Assembly: GCA_963678705.1 (NCBI GenBank)
Contig: OY783222.1
Coordinates: 1,302,001-1,366,000, forward strand
DNA: 64,000 nt
Source: Panorpa germanica
Lineage: Eukaryota; Arthropoda; Insecta; Mecoptera; Panorpidae
Direction of reading: 5' to 3'
The translations under genes were made by a program, and so were the position numbers. Positions 1-13,053 of this stretch are shown here, piece by piece (positions within the stretch are counted from its first letter, which is position 1; every line of letters begins with the position of its first letter). The notes below the pieces were generated by a model. That model was not told the origin of the DNA. It saw nothing but the letters and a program-made list of their open reading frames with translations, and did not search any database.

Positions 1-1605
1 ACCCCCTTTTACCTCATTCCATCATCCACAGGCCACCCCCGCTTTCCCCCGCGGCGTGGCAGATCGTGGCGCGCGGTGCATACAAATGTGGTTGTTTTTT
101 TTCTACCCTTCTTCTGAACTGAAGGAGAACAAAATTGAACAGCACTGCTATGCTATGTTATGAGAGAAGGAAAACCATGAAAATAGCACCAAAGCAACTA
201 AGGGAACTACTGTACTAGTAAGAACCCATGACTCCCAAGAACCCCAAGAGGTTTTCTCTAGAAAAACTCTGTTTTTCCTCTTTCACTCTCTTTCTCTGGA
301 ACTCCTACTGGAGGTTCTACTGGAGGTTCTACTCGTGAACTTGTTCATATACATCAAAACATCGTTTTGCAAATTTTGAATTTCTTTTTTGTCATTTTAT
401 TTAAGGCATAACATATTAGTTACGACTTCCTCATTTAAGAATGTACTCCTGGTGAAAACTAAAAAAGAAATTATGCATTTGCATTATTCAAAATTCTTTT
501 TAAATATCTATTTAATTGAACAAAGACAGTATAATTCTCAGCACAAATGTAGTATACGTATTACTACATCCCCCAGTCGGATTAATCTTATGACCTTATT
601 TAAAATTACCTTATCAGTACTAAATTAGGACACTGTTAAAATGATGGATGTAATAATAACTATAAAATTTCCCTCATACGCCTGGTTATTATGCAACTTA
701 AAATACACCAAAATTATCAATGAATACTTAGAATTATTAATGAAGTATCTATAATTTCGTATGTAAATAAAATTCATTCATATTACTATTCTAATACTAC
801 GATTTATTTTCTGTTAATATATTTTTGATTGTATTATTTAGAAATCTTCTATGATTCATATGAGATAGATATATATATTTAATCAATCAATCAAAAATTG
901 AACATGCATTTACTCAGTCAACTTCTGATTCTTCTATGTATACATATGTGTGTATACATATACATACTTGTATACGCAAAAACTTTTATTTAGTGGTATA
1001 TAGAGAAATAATACGCAGGGCAAGAAATAGTTATCAGTTTTATTGATGATTTATGAGGCATTGTATCTTAGGAAAATATTCCTATAGTGATGCGTCTATT
1101 TAGAACAGTGATATATGGATTGATTGATTATTAATTGGACTGTGGTCCATTGAAAGATGACACATACTTTGAAGGGGTATTTTTAAGGTAACACAACTGT
1201 TTCACCAACATTTAGCTAATACTCAAACCTTAATTAATCCTAAATCGTATTCATTTCTGAGCTAAATTTTTACTTGGTTATAAAATGCAATAGTTCTTTT
1301 TATTTTTAGTATCTGATATAAAAATTAGTGAGTGTACTTTGAAAGTCACGTGGTCACGTACGGTATTCGGATCATAAAGCTTATTCGTGAGCCAATCAGG
1401 GGTCGGCCGAGCGAATCTACAACTGTACCCTGTACTAGACGCAATGTTTAGCTCCACACAGCAAAAGCACAGGGCTAAAAACGAATAATGTTCAAATCAC
1501 TATATAATACAACGAAATTCAAAGAAAAATATATAATCTACTATACGACGAATATAGTACAGGACTAAGTTTAATGGATCTTAAAATCCTGCGGCTCCTG
1601 CTGTG
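1..1605. other. No gene seen
   Basis: The first ~90 bases are GC-rich (CCCGCGGCGTGG). A perfect CCAAT box (AGCCAATCAGG) lies near 1391. Otherwise AT-rich, with only short frames lacking any domain. Confidence 0.6.
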
Positions 1606-1613
1606 GCTGTGAC

Positions 1614-1770
1614 CAGGCCCGCATTTAAGGGAGAGCAGGCCCGGAGTCTCCACAAGAAAGGGGCCTCCACAATAGAGATCAAAGCACTACATTTTTGAAA
1701 GACATTTTTAATTAGGGGCCTCCGCTCCTTCGTTGCCCCAAAGGCCCCCGCATCTCCAAATGCGGCTCTG
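1614..1770. mobile_element. hAT-like MITE, 157 bp
   Basis: The ends are inverted repeats: CAGGCCCGCATTT on the left, and CAGAGCCGCATTT when the right end is read on the minus strand. The similarity continues imperfectly for about 28 bases. The element is flanked by the 8-mer GCTGTGAC at 1606-1613 and 1771-1778. An 8-bp TSD with CAG-starting termini is typical of hAT elements. The surroundings are a (GCTGTN)n-like repeat, so part of the TSD match could be coincidental. There is no coding capacity. Confidence 0.7.
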
Positions 1771-1948
1771 GCTGTGACTGTAGCTGTAGCTGTAGCACGA
1801 ATTGAAGTCTTCATTACTTTTTAAATTTAGTTTTACTTTATTTTTATTACATTTCTTATCATTAAATTGCAAAGTATGTTAAATCTAATGAGGTTACTAG
1901 TTCCAATTCAATAAAATAATAACTGTAAAAATAATCAAAATTTTACAG

Positions 1949-1984
1949 TAAGTCGCCGCCGAACTCTCGTAATTTGGACTATAC
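1949..1984. repeat. Solo terminal inverted repeat of the TA-type MITE
   Basis: The segment from TAAGTCGCCGCC through CTCGTAATTTGGACTATA matches one terminus of the MITE family at 18977, 23843, 39401 and 43202. No second terminus is found nearby, so only one end survives. Confidence 0.6.
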
Positions 1985-4214
1985 CAATAAATTAATGTTG
2001 AACGATATTCATATGAAAGAGTTTTATTTATTTTTAACAGCTATTGTTTAATTTTATTCGTGTTTGAAGACAATCGTGTGAAATTTAACTAAAATAATTA
2101 AAAACTTATTTAAACCATATAAAAAAGACTGACTATGTTCATAATAACCTAAAATAAATTTCAAATGAACCATAATATAACCGTAAATGATTTAACAACC
2201 ATCTAAAACCAGGTTATTTTATTAACAGGTGCAAACAAATCCTGTAATATGTTTACAACACAGTTAATCAAACGCCTGCATATCTTTAAATGCAATCCAC
2301 ACAACACACTACTTTGGAAGTAGTAAACAAACCACGCGAGTGGAGCAGCAATCGGTCACAGTCGATGACTATTCGGATTACAAAACGTCTTCCATGACGT
2401 AGGGGGGATGATTTTATGTGGTTATGTATACCCTTAACGTTTTAATGCACTTTTTCTCATTTCAATTACTTTAAATGACAGTATATTTTCCGCCACGTGG
2501 TTTTAAATTCAGTGGTGGAGCTTTTAAATGATACATAGATGTATTACTTGGCGCTCGGCTCGTGTTGGAAGGGACTGTCAAGCCACCCTCGGCAAGCATG
2601 CTGGTCGAGCCAGTTACAAACTCAATATATTCAAGTGTGTATTGACCTTATCGTATTTTTATCAGAATCAAAGATTATTTTAATACTACGTCAAGTTTTT
2701 AAAAAGTTTCAACGACATTTTCTAAGAATAGGTTCACATAGGTTCAAAGTAGGTTATGTAGATAGGCTCATATGTTAAAGCAATGGGCCAGCAAATTTAA
2801 ATTTATTTAATTTCAACTAGTGCTCAATAAATAGCCGTCACGTAAGATGGAACTCCACATGGAAAATAAAAATCCAATTAAATGCTTATTACACGCAACG
2901 TAGCCAATAACTTGTATTGGTTTTCTCCAACCCTCAACCCTCTAGCAAGGAGCATCAGTAGGGGGTGCTATAGGTACAACACAGCAGTAAAATAAAATAA
3001 AATAAAAAGCCAATGTCATTAAACGACTCTAACTATAAAATTAAACTAATAATTTAAACTACATCCCTTGGGAGAGTCACAGGGAGAAGAAGTGGTGGGC
3101 GGTAGTTGTGTAGAAAGAGAGTGAGAGTAAGCTGTAAGCCATCGACATATGGCAACGACATTTTTTTAAAAGCTACAAGACACCGTAGTACCCCTTAGAT
3201 GCCAGAAAAAAAAAACTTATTCAACCCCCACAAAAACCACCCCAAGTTTAGTAAAATCACCCCGCGTTTAAAAAATGTATTATTTTTCATCCCTTAAATG
3301 TTCCTATTGCCTTTTTTTTACTATTATACACTTAGAAATGGAACAATGTTTTTTTTTTTACTTATTGCTTCTTAGTGGTGGACAAAGACTTATCGATGTA
3401 TCGATAAAAGAATTTGAAATAAAATTAGTTAAGTTGCATAAATAGGAAAAGGAGAAAATGTAACATTTTAATTAGCTTGTAGTAAGCTAGCAAGTGTGAA
3501 ACTGCACTGCAAGACAATTTCTATATGAGAAGTAGACGACAACCCTTGAAATTAGCTTTATTTTTGTGTTATATTTTATTTAGAATACATATAAACTTAG
3601 AATTATGAATTTAGAATAAAATAAATATTTATGTTCAATTGCTCAGAGCTCGAAACTAGAATGAGTTTCAGTTCAGAAATAGAATAAAGTGAGTTAGAAG
3701 AAAATGTTTTACTTGAAAATAACAAGACATGAAGAGAATTTTAGTCATCATCGATGTTTTAAGCCCAGTTTCCATCCCTAATATTATTCTCTCTCTTTTT
3801 TTTTACTTTGACTCCCGCAATTGTATTTGACTCAGCAACCCTCTTCTTCCATAGTCTAATACATTCATTTTAATGTTTTTAATTTATTTTTAAACTGTTC
3901 ATAACATTTGTTATTTTTTATTATTGTTTTCTGGTGCGTTCTGAGACATTGGTGAGCTTATTGTTTAGACATAATGGTAGATTATTATATTTTTAAATTG
4001 TTTTCTACCATATTTAGGCGGGTGATTTGAATTATAAGGACACTAACACAGACAGAAATATATTTTGTCTTTTATATATATAAATATAAAATAATTCAAC
4101 GGGAATGTTTAACCAATTAGAATTTATTTAAAACGAGAAATATAATATGACACTGTTTCGGAATTAGGGTCAAGATATTATTTACTATATCAAAAACATT
4201 TTGTCATTAACTTG
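1985..4214. other. No gene seen
   Basis: AT-rich. A GC-richer patch at about 2540-2620 has a 79-codon frame with no recognisable motif. The hairpin-unit locus at 3453-3560 is listed separately. Confidence 0.6.
3453..3560 (+). repeat. Dispersed ~78-bp hairpin unit, locus 1
   Basis: One full unit (ATTAGCTTGTAGTAAGCTAG, then GTGTGAAACTGCACTGCAAG, then ACAATTTCTATATGAG), followed by the start of a second (CCTTGAAATTAGCTTTA). The same unit occurs at 17445, 19249, 52258, 53150 and 57697. Confidence 0.7.
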
Positions 4215-4261
4215 AAAATGATCTATCAAGTTAAAGAGCTAGAAAGTTGAAATTTGGTAAA
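4215..4261 (+). repeat. Fragment shared with the Helitron-like interior
   Basis: The 19-mer AGAAAGTTGAAATTTGGTA at 4241-4259 is identical to 37741-37759, with more similarity just upstream (TTAAAG). It directly abuts the truncated start of the LINE fragment at 4262, so the two repeats have been joined by insertion or deletion. Confidence 0.5.
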
Positions 4262-4862
4262 TGAAAATAAAGTACCAAAGAAATCACAGGAAATGAAAAA
4301 GCAAACGACGCCGCACAACAAGCAGCTAGAACAGTAGCAAGTGGAGAAATTCATTATGAAGTGGACTTATTGGCAAAGAGCAAAAATGAAGTGAAAGAGA
4401 AGTGGCAGGGTATGTGCAACAACTGAGAGAAAGGAAGAAAATTTTTCAGTGTACAGTCTTCGGTGTGCGGACATCGTTGGTGGTGGAAAGCCCAAGGTCC
4501 GAGAAGAGTGGACCATACAGGGGCATTGGCACATCTTAAAAGAAATCACTTGGTGCAGGAAGATACGTGCAATTGTGGAGAAGGGGTAGCAGATCCAGAA
4601 CATTTGATCTTCCAATGTACAGAAACGGAGGCCTGTAGAAATAATTTGTACAGAGTTTTGGTAAAAAATGGAATGGTGTTGCCAACGAGTATGCAGGAAC
4701 TAGTAAGATATCCGAGGTGGCTTAGTGATAAACAGGATATGGCATATAGCGGGTTTAAAAGTATAGGTATGTAATAAATTAAATGTAAATACGTAAAATG
4801 TTAATAAAATGAATTAAGAAGGGCGAAAAAAGGACCATGGTCCTAAGAAGAAAAAAAAAGTA
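4262..4862 (+). pseudogene. 5'-truncated LINE ORF2 C-terminus (RNase H end plus CCHC), family A copy 1
   Basis: A dead LINE fragment containing only the end of ORF2. Around 4279 the frame reads ITGNEKANDAA, a decayed RNase H C-terminal motif (normally GNE-x-AD). It continues through a linker with KEKWQGM and meets a TGA at about 4425. The longest surviving frame (4463-4774) carries CNCGEGVADPEHLIFQC, the C-terminal finger typical of RNase-H-bearing LINEs. The 3' UTR ends in AGAAGGGCGAAAAAAGGACC and an A-rich tail at about 4850-4860. Compared with the copy at 21303, this one lacks about 25 bases just before GALAHLKRNH, so the two decayed separately after insertion. Confidence 0.85.
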
Positions 4863-5373
4863 CAAAGACCTCATGAAATAACATTCATAACAAACAAGCC
4901 CAGAAAAATATATCGCTGGTTCATGGATCAAGTCTGAAGTTAAACTCTCTGGAACAAATACTTGTGCTTTTTTTTTTCTTTAACCATTGTTCTAATTATT
5001 AAGTAATAAACAAACATTCTTCTGTTTAATAACATAAATTTACTTACGTTCAAATTAGTTTTAATTCATACTCTTCACTTAGTCAAATGCAAGTAAAATA
5101 TAAATCAAATAAATGTATCCACTATACTTAAAAGAAAATAAAATAACATAAGAAAAATAAAAGTAAAAAACAATCAAAGTGAAAACTAAAATAATAATTG
5201 GTCATATTTCAAAATATAGCTTCTGTTTTTAACAATCGTGTTTGTATATAACGTATAGACAGACACAGAGTTAAAGGATGCTGCAGGCCAGTGGAGGAAA
5301 ACCTTTTAACATGGGGTTATAATAGACAAATCAAAAATTGTCTACATTCTGAATTTTGGAAAGGTAATTGCCC
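4863..5373. other. No gene seen
   Basis: Plain AT-rich spacer between the LINE fragment and the SINE fragment. Confidence 0.6.
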
Positions 5374-5540
5374 CCACGCCAGTGGCGCAGAAATGCGTCT
5401 AATAGTTTCATTTCAGTACTTCTGGTGTTCGAATCAACCCTCGTATTGGCCCATAGGTTGTAGGTTGCCAAGGCCTGCCACAGAGGGAGTCAAGAAGGAC
5501 CTCTCAGTAGCCCGAGAGCACATATTATTACACAAAATAA
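5374..5540 (+). mobile_element. tRNA-derived SINE fragment
   Basis: AGTGGCGCAGA at 5381-5391 resembles a Pol III A box and GTTCGAATC at 5427-5435 matches a B box. Their 46-base spacing is the spacing in a tRNA. The segment does not fold into a proper cloverleaf with paired acceptor ends, so it is a SINE head and not a tRNA gene. A GC-richer unique part follows to about 5530 and then AT-rich DNA. Confidence 0.5.
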
Positions 5541-6848
5541 CTATATCTATATAACTATAAACATATACGCAGAAACAGAGTGTAGATTCTTTGAAAATAA
5601 CGCTAATTAACTGGGACTTAATTTTTGCCCGTCTCTTAACTTAACCTGCGGTCAAGATATATAATAACTGTCTGTTAGTTAATCATAGGTTGTTTGGAAG
5701 TATGTACAGTACACTCTGAAATATTGTAATAAAAAATTAATTCTTTTAGAAAAGTATTATGTTTAGTACATGGTAAAAACGAGATGGTACCTCTTGTGAA
5801 ATGCAAAAGATTCAATTATGAAAATTTAGTTTTTTAAAGTCATAAATTTAAATGACAATATTTTATAATCACCTGTCATTTTGGTTTTATTTTATTATTA
5901 CTTACATTTCCCATAGATGGTGTAAAAAGAGGTAAGTATTTGACTGGATACAATTGATTTCGAATCGTAGACCTTATAGAAAGTTGGTCGAGCGAAAGAG
6001 AGTGGAAAACAGTATCTCCTGCAACGGCGTCTGTTCCAGTGTGTAAGCACACAGTTCACTATTTGACGACATTTGTCACAGGACATACAAGGTCTTACTT
6101 ACTTTGACCTGAATTCATTGTATTTCGTCAAGTTGAACTCTTTTCCTCGTGACGGATCCCTCTGTAGCTGTATTAGTGTACTATATAGTTAGACGTCTAT
6201 GTGTCCGTCCACAGCGCAGACAAACTTGGATCGAGGGGACAACCTTTCCATCCTTTCCATTGATAAATTAGCATACAATACATTCACACATACAGACACC
6301 TCACATGTGTTTGAATACAATGACAATAGTATTGCCCATTCAATATGTGGTATAGAAAACCAAACCAACGTCAAATAGAGAACGACGGTATACGCCGGAC
6401 AGTAATTTATGTATTGTAGAATGCATTGTCATTCAAATTATTATAAAATGCCGCTGACTAATTATTCTGAAGTGACATCTTGGGTCAGGTGATCATATTT
6501 TGTTACAGAATACGACTATTTACACCTACTTGAAAATATCGGATTTTTCTTATAAATTATTCACATGTATTCAAAGTGATTGATCTGATTCTTCTTAATA
6601 TTCAATTTTTATGTAGATTCATTTATTTTTAGAGTAGCCCAAACTCTTGTTATGACCCTGTTACTGTTTTAGCAACTACAGTAGCTGTAAATTCAGCTGT
6701 CTTCTCTTATTATATTACCTAATAATAACCTAATTACTAAGTAATAATGCAGTGACCGATGCAAAAACGTTGGTCTCACACACTAAATTCAATTTTTCTT
6801 TGGTAAAAATCTTTTCTATTTTTTTGGGAGAGAGAGATACCACAGTAT
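5541..6848. other. No gene seen
   Basis: AT-rich. GC-richer parts around 5960-6070 and 6190-6260 hold minus-strand frames of about 60 codons with no domain. Confidence 0.6.
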
Positions 6849-7370
6849 TTAAGAGAAAAAGACATAAAAAACATGAGAAGGATTGCAAGGTTTAGATTGG
6901 GAAACGAGGAGAAAGGAAACAGATACGGGGCAAATAGCGAGGAAAGAATGGTTAGAGTGCTTGTCAGACATTAAGTTTGCTTGTCAGGAAAAAGTAATGA
7001 GCGAGAAGAATATTGTGCAGTTATTAAAGGAAGGCAGTGAAGGAAAGAGGTGGATGGAGGAAATAGAAAAAAGGAACGAAAAACAGGACAATAAATAATC
7101 GCGTTATCTGGTTTGCATGGGGAACATGAAGAGAGAGGGTTAAGAGAAGAAGAAGCAGAAAGCACTTTTTGGAAGTACTAAAACTCTAGAATATTTTTTT
7201 TAGTTTTAATAAATAAATAAAGTTTAGTTTTAAGTAAATAATTAGTTTTAAATAAAATTATTAAAGTTTAGTTTTAAGGTTAAATTGTTAAGATAGGAAT
7301 GAAATGTAATAAGAAATAGAATACGGTAGATTGTAAAGCCGAAAGGCACACACAATTAATAATAAATAAA
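6849..7370 (+). pseudogene. Decayed LINE ORF2 C-terminus, R1-like lineage
   Basis: From 6849 the frame reads RRIARFRLGNEEKGNRY, resembling the RFRLG(N/S)E segment near the C-terminus of R1-type LINE ORF2 proteins in insects. That frame stops at 6972-6974. A second frame (6883-7098) then supplies the typical end, LLKEGSEGKRWMEEIEKR. At least one frameshift therefore separates the two. The 3' region contains GCCGAAAGGCACACACAA followed by an AATAAATAAA tail (about 7337-7370), the short GCC...GGC hairpin typical of such elements. The usual cysteines between the two blocks cannot be found. Confidence 0.65.
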
Positions 7371-10300
7371 ATTATACGTTATTCCTTACAAATAATACTC
7401 CTAAGAATTAAGCTAAGTAAGTCTAAGAGTTTAGGGTTCTTAAGAGTGCATAACATTTTACGAATTTACGCAGGGGGCCCGGGGGCCTCTTGTCATTGAT
7501 ACGGCAGATACGGCGGTAGCTACGCCACTGATGTCAATATATAAAATTGCAGTTATCCTTCTTCGATTGGATTAGTTGTTTGTAATTTACCACCAAAAAG
7601 TTGTCATCTATGTAATCAAGATTCTTTATTTTGTTACAACAAAATATGTAAAACCATTACATATCTCACGGAATACACAACAAATCATGGTAGAACCTTT
7701 TACCAAAGAATATTGTCATTCAAAAGAATATCTCGCGTATCATAATGCATGACGCGGATGGAAGCCTTGTCAAATTTTATAATCTATACTTTATAATATG
7801 TAGAAAATAACAGAGGAACAAAACAGAGAACAGAGAACACAGAGGAGGAGGAGAGAACAAAATAGAATGGAACATTTCAGTTGGGAGTTTATTCAACAAT
7901 CCGGGTAATATATTCCAAATCACGTTTGTCAAACGATTCAGTGAGAACGAACCATCGTTGAATAGCGAATGGCGAATGGCGAATGTTCTGTGTGTTGAAG
8001 CCTGTAGAGCTCTAGAGCTGTAGAACACATTAGTGGCTTATTATTTGAATCAATAACTATACAAGTATGTATGGAATCACAATGCATTTCAAAAATATTT
8101 CAAACTATTATTTTAAAGTGCTTATATATTTTGTTTGATCTAGATTTATGTTTGAATTGAAATCAAGAGGTTGATGAATCTAATAACATTTTTATTAGCG
8201 CTAATAACGTCTGAGCTTTGAACAAAGTAAATGAAATATTTCAGCAAACAGGTAATAATAGTATTGCAATGGGTGAATAGTTTTCGACATGTTAATCTCT
8301 TGTTAACACTTTTTCTTTAATCTCGTCATTTCGTCAACGCAATAGTTAGTAATAGAGAGATGTTATTCTTCCTTACAAACGCGAACAGGCGGACGAGCAT
8401 TGGGGGTTTACTTTTACTTATCGTTGTCTTCTCCATACAATGGCTACGCTTGTGTTACTTTTGGAATTGAGTTACACGGTAACAGTTTAAATTTAAAGTA
8501 AAACTGAACCATTCCTCGGGGACATTGTTGTACATACAACACACAAAAGTGAGAGAGAAGTGTGACGAGTCAGCAGCATCTCTACAGGGGTGGATTTAAA
8601 CTTGTAAGAAGAGAGTGAAAAAAGTCATAAAAAACCTTATTTTATTTTACACACAATCGAGTCCAGGACTATGTTCCAGATATAAAAAAAAATTACTGTT
8701 AATGGGAATAAATTTATAATTGAAAAAGTAAATTTAAAATATCAATGAATATAAAAATGTCTTGACAGTGTACAAGACAAGTTTCAGCTCTTTAATAAAC
8801 CTCAGCGTTAACTTGAACTGTGCTTTACAATTAGTTCCTATAAACACACTAATAACTAAAATCAAATAATTTAAAATTTGACAATTAAAATGTAAATGAA
8901 GTATTTGTGAATAATACAACCCTGTCAGTCGTCAGATACTGAGAAACCCTGTGGGTTTTGTGTATGAAATGCGCGAATCAACGGGGACTTTGTAAGTGTG
9001 GTGGCTGCTACGGAGGTGAAAGAGAACGAGAACGAGGAGGGAGTCGTGGTAAGGCTAAAGAAAGGGCTATATTCTACACAACAATACCCCATTTCACCAG
9101 CACCCACAGTTGGTAGTTGTGGGCTTCAGGGTGGTTTTAGAGAGGGTTGATAACACGAGTCGACACCCCTGTCATATGACATTAGTGCAAAAGATGCGTC
9201 ACAATGCGGTGGTGAACTTATATAGACAAGGGATGAACATTGTTGGAGCTGAAGCAGTTCTTGGATGATATACTCCAAATTGGAGCTCTGAGCAAACACC
9301 ACGTGGATGTTTTTTAGTTAACGTATATACATATATAAATTATCTCTCAAATTTTGACATAAATTTATCAGCAAAGAAAACCTAAGTTTACCAGGTGATA
9401 CCTTGTATATATTATTTAGTAATGACTGAGTTCTCTTTAGGTTAATAAATCGATGCATAACAAAACTTGTAATTTCCATAATTTGTATAATTTGCATAAG
9501 GCATATGTAGCGCAAGATACAAACATTTTGACAGATGTGTAACGGGTATTACTAAGAAATATACATATACTTAATGAATAAACTTTAATTTTCTAAAATA
9601 CTTATTTTTCAAAGATGGATTTTAAATCTCCGCATGGAGTACGCAGCGACAGCTACGATCTTTACTATTATCTGTTTGGTTTAGTTATATAAATGTGTTA
9701 TTGTTAGGAGCTTCGAGGAGCTTTCCCATTTCTTCCAGGTTTTATTCCACATCTTGTGGACGCTTACCTCTAGTGTAAGGCAATATAAAACTTTTGAAAC
9801 GGTTCAAATTATGTTTTAACTTTGAAAAAAAAAGTTTACCAAAAATTTTAGTCTACTTTTAATACTTTTAATATCAGGAGAGTTTTTGGACGTATTCTAT
9901 ATTGCTTCAAAGTGGGAACAGAGTGAAATGCTTGTTCTACTTTATACATTTTAATAATTTGCGTGAATTAACATTATGGTGATCAAAAACTTTGAAACTG
10001 AACCTGTGGGAAATCAAGTAATATTTTGTAATGAGTTTTTCATCGTTTGACAAATTTCTTAAAAGATTTCGTGCTTTAATATGTAAAGCCGATTCAAAAT
10101 ATAAATTGCACTAGTAACATATTGGTTGGACAATTGGTTGGAGGTATTTTCATAAGTCAAATAAAACAATTTTCAATAATTACCTTTAAGATAAATATAA
10201 TTTAAATAATATGCAAAAATATTCAAAGAATTCGGACAAGAATTTACGTCTTCCCATTACACAATTGCCAATAAACTAATAAATCAATTTAGACACTCCA

Positions 10301-12935
10301 ACCCCCACCCTTAGGTATGTAAATACAAGCGTCTTACATGAACAACAACGGATTGACAGGAGTCCAGAGTATTTTACAATTGGGGTAGGTAGGGTAGTCC
10401 AGTATTATTGGCAGACAGGCATTCTCGGTCCAGTATCAGCATCAGCTCTGGTACCGGTACCGGTGGTATCAAGTATTCGAGTTCACTCTAAGCTCAAGAA
10501 AGTGTGATCCCTATTTAGAATGGAATTTAACCATTTGACTTTAGAATCTGTAATCGGGTTTTCTTTTTTGACATTCACTGGACATGGAATGTACGAGTAT
10601 GTGTATTTTGTAATGTTAAGAGGGTGGAAAACAGGGTTGGTACAATCACTGTCAAAAACAACGCAACAAACGGGCTTTTATTTATTGTATTGTATAAAAC
10701 GATGTTCTATATTACTAAAAATACATTCAGCATAATTAGTTCCTCCATAATTAATAGTTAATATCACTAAATAGTAAATCTAAATTTCACAAAATAAAAG
10801 AAATTTCAAGTAAATAAATAGGAGTTTCAAATTAAGTTTTTTTTACGTAAAATAAGATAATTTTTTTTTTCTTTATTTCTTGTGTAGTCATGAGCAGGAC
10901 CATCCTCTGGTGCCCGCTTATCGTTGAATATTGGGACACCCCGTATCTTATGTAAAATACACATATTGTATTTAGCAATTAATATAAATATTAACAATAA
11001 ATGTAATAGGAACATTGTTACGGAAGTATATAAAATGAAACAATAAAATAAATGTGTTACCCCTCCTCTTCCCGTCACACCAATCTACAATATCTTGGCA
11101 AATGAAATAGATACTTTAGTGCTTATGAAGGTAATAATAATAATAATAATATAATATCATATCTATATATATATTAGGCTTAAAATAGCTTCTGTATTAC
11201 AAAAAAAAAAAAGAAAACAAAAAATCATTGTAACTAATACAACAAAATAACGCTGGTCCAGTAATATCCCTCAATCTTCAAGCCTCAAGCCTCAACAATA
11301 CTCAAACAACTAAATTGAAAATGACAGACAATTTTTATTTGTCAGCAAAATGCAAGTCATGTGTATTTCAATAGTTCTGTTTGTAAAACTACAAGAAAAT
11401 AAAAATATGAATGCGCGTCTAGTGTATAACCATAAGAGTGTGTGTGCTGTGTTTTCTTAGAAGTATCCGTGGTCTATTGAATAGAGAACAATGATGAATG
11501 GAAACTGGAAATTTATGAAACAAGAAAAATACACTCTTAATACTAATATTCATTGGAACAAATATATTTGTTATTATATCAGAATTTTCTTTAGCGTTAA
11601 TAAAATTGATAATATATTGTCAGGTTGGTTTTTTGAGGTGGATCTATATTATATTTCTTGTTTCGTTGAGGTGTGGTCAGGCACAGCCTCAATCTCTTAC
11701 GTTTATTCTTCATCATCGTTATTTAACATACAAGATGTTAAGCCCCCTTTACCAAGTACTTGACTCGAACCAAAAATAAATAATGAAAACGTTAGTAAAA
11801 TTGTTATATGTATATATTTATACATACGATACAAGAATCTAAAACTTTTATATAGGGAATAGCAGCTAGCATCGAAAACGAACCTCAATTTCTAAGAAAA
11901 ATATTACTGCGGTCATCTTATTATAAATTATTACGTTAGAAGATCTATCTGCCATCATCGTGAAATAGTGGATGAATGTTTTGTGAAATATTCAAACCGT
12001 TCAAGCATATTGACCGATCTAATCACCATATCCGAGTGTGTAGGGCCCATTAGCTCCTTCAGTTCCTGAGTCGAAAGTTTGACCCTATTGCCGACCAAAA
12101 AGAACCCGTTTCAGGTTTCTTTTACATAGGATTTTTGTTCCTTCTTTGGGCCTACATGTGGCAGTTATCGGACAAATAACGATGTTTAGGCTCAAATGAG
12201 GATGACGTTCAAAACCTCATATAAACCTAGCCACGCCTAGTTATATTGAGTTACGCGATGTTGCCGTGTCGACGATGATAGATACATATCTATATATTTA
12301 TATTTACAAAGTTTGAATTACATAAGTCGATAGGATCATGATTTCCTTTAGGACTAAGGGAGGGTCATATAATAATGTTTAGGACGAGACGAGGTTTACT
12401 TTACTGGTTCAGTCTACAATTTCTCTGGTTATGAAGGAAATACATATATAGTTGCTTTATATAACATTCTGAACGTTGGAAAGTAATTACCCGTTAAGAA
12501 CGTATCGTTCGGCAGCAATATCCGTTATAGAAAGACATGAACGTGATCGAAGACAAGAGGAGCCTTAAGAAAAGTTGTTATTTGTTTGTATATCTGAATG
12601 TCGCGCTGCCTGGTGTCAGTGAATAGCGCATGAATGCATGTGGCGCGTTCCTTCATATACCACGACCACGACCACGAATATGGTATACCACGAACTTCAA
12701 ACTAAAGAGAATAGAGAATAAAACTGTGTGGTTTTGTTTGAATGTGTGGGTTACCTTTGAAAACCCATTGTTGTCTCAAAATGTTAACAACCAGTCAAAG
12801 TGACAATCAGTCAAATATTATAAGGTGTGACATGCTACAGCTCCAGCCTATGTATTGTATGTATTTGTGCATACGTATTTATGTACGTATGTGTGCGAAA
12901 GTGTAAGACATACATAGACAAAAGTATAACTAATA
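7371..12935. other. No gene seen
   Basis: AT-rich with small GC-richer patches: 7470-7515 (GGGGGCCCGGGGGCC), 7965-7985 (three GGCGAAT-like units), 8990-9120, 10440-10465 (GGTACCGGTACC palindrome) and 12000-12240. None gives a frame I recognise. Confidence 0.55.
11132..11150. repeat. (TAA)n microsatellite
   Basis: About six TAA triplets. Confidence 0.9.
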
Positions 12936-13053
12936 TTAACGTTTACCCCCGTCGCAAGCGACGATTGTCTTTTGTGCATGAATTGAATTTCATTTCAAAT
13001 TTTAATTCCATTTTGAAATATTTAACTCGAAAAATCGGTACCTATAGGTGAAA
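12936..13053 (-). mobile_element. Helitron-like 3' end, copy 1
   Basis: Read on the minus strand, the sequence ends in a perfect CGTCGC-TT-GCGACG hairpin and then GGGGGTAAACGTTAA, a few bases from the presumed terminus. About 100 bases upstream are shared with 37867-37966, including GAATTGAATTTCATTTCAAA. A hairpin about 10 bases before a CTAG-like end is the Helitron 3' signature; here the end reads TTAA, so the match to consensus is imperfect. Confidence 0.45.

Noticed and set aside
1581..1814. 77-codon Ala-rich minus-strand frame
   Set aside because: It runs through the hAT-like MITE and its flanking GCTGTN repeat; the Ala/Thr bias comes from the repeat.
5374..5446. Functional tRNA gene
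   Set aside because: A and B boxes are present but no paired acceptor stem or convincing anticodon arm; treated as a SINE.
11491..11763. 90-codon plus-strand frame
   Set aside because: AT-rich, Tyr/Ile/Asn-biased chance frame overlapped by an antisense frame; no motif.
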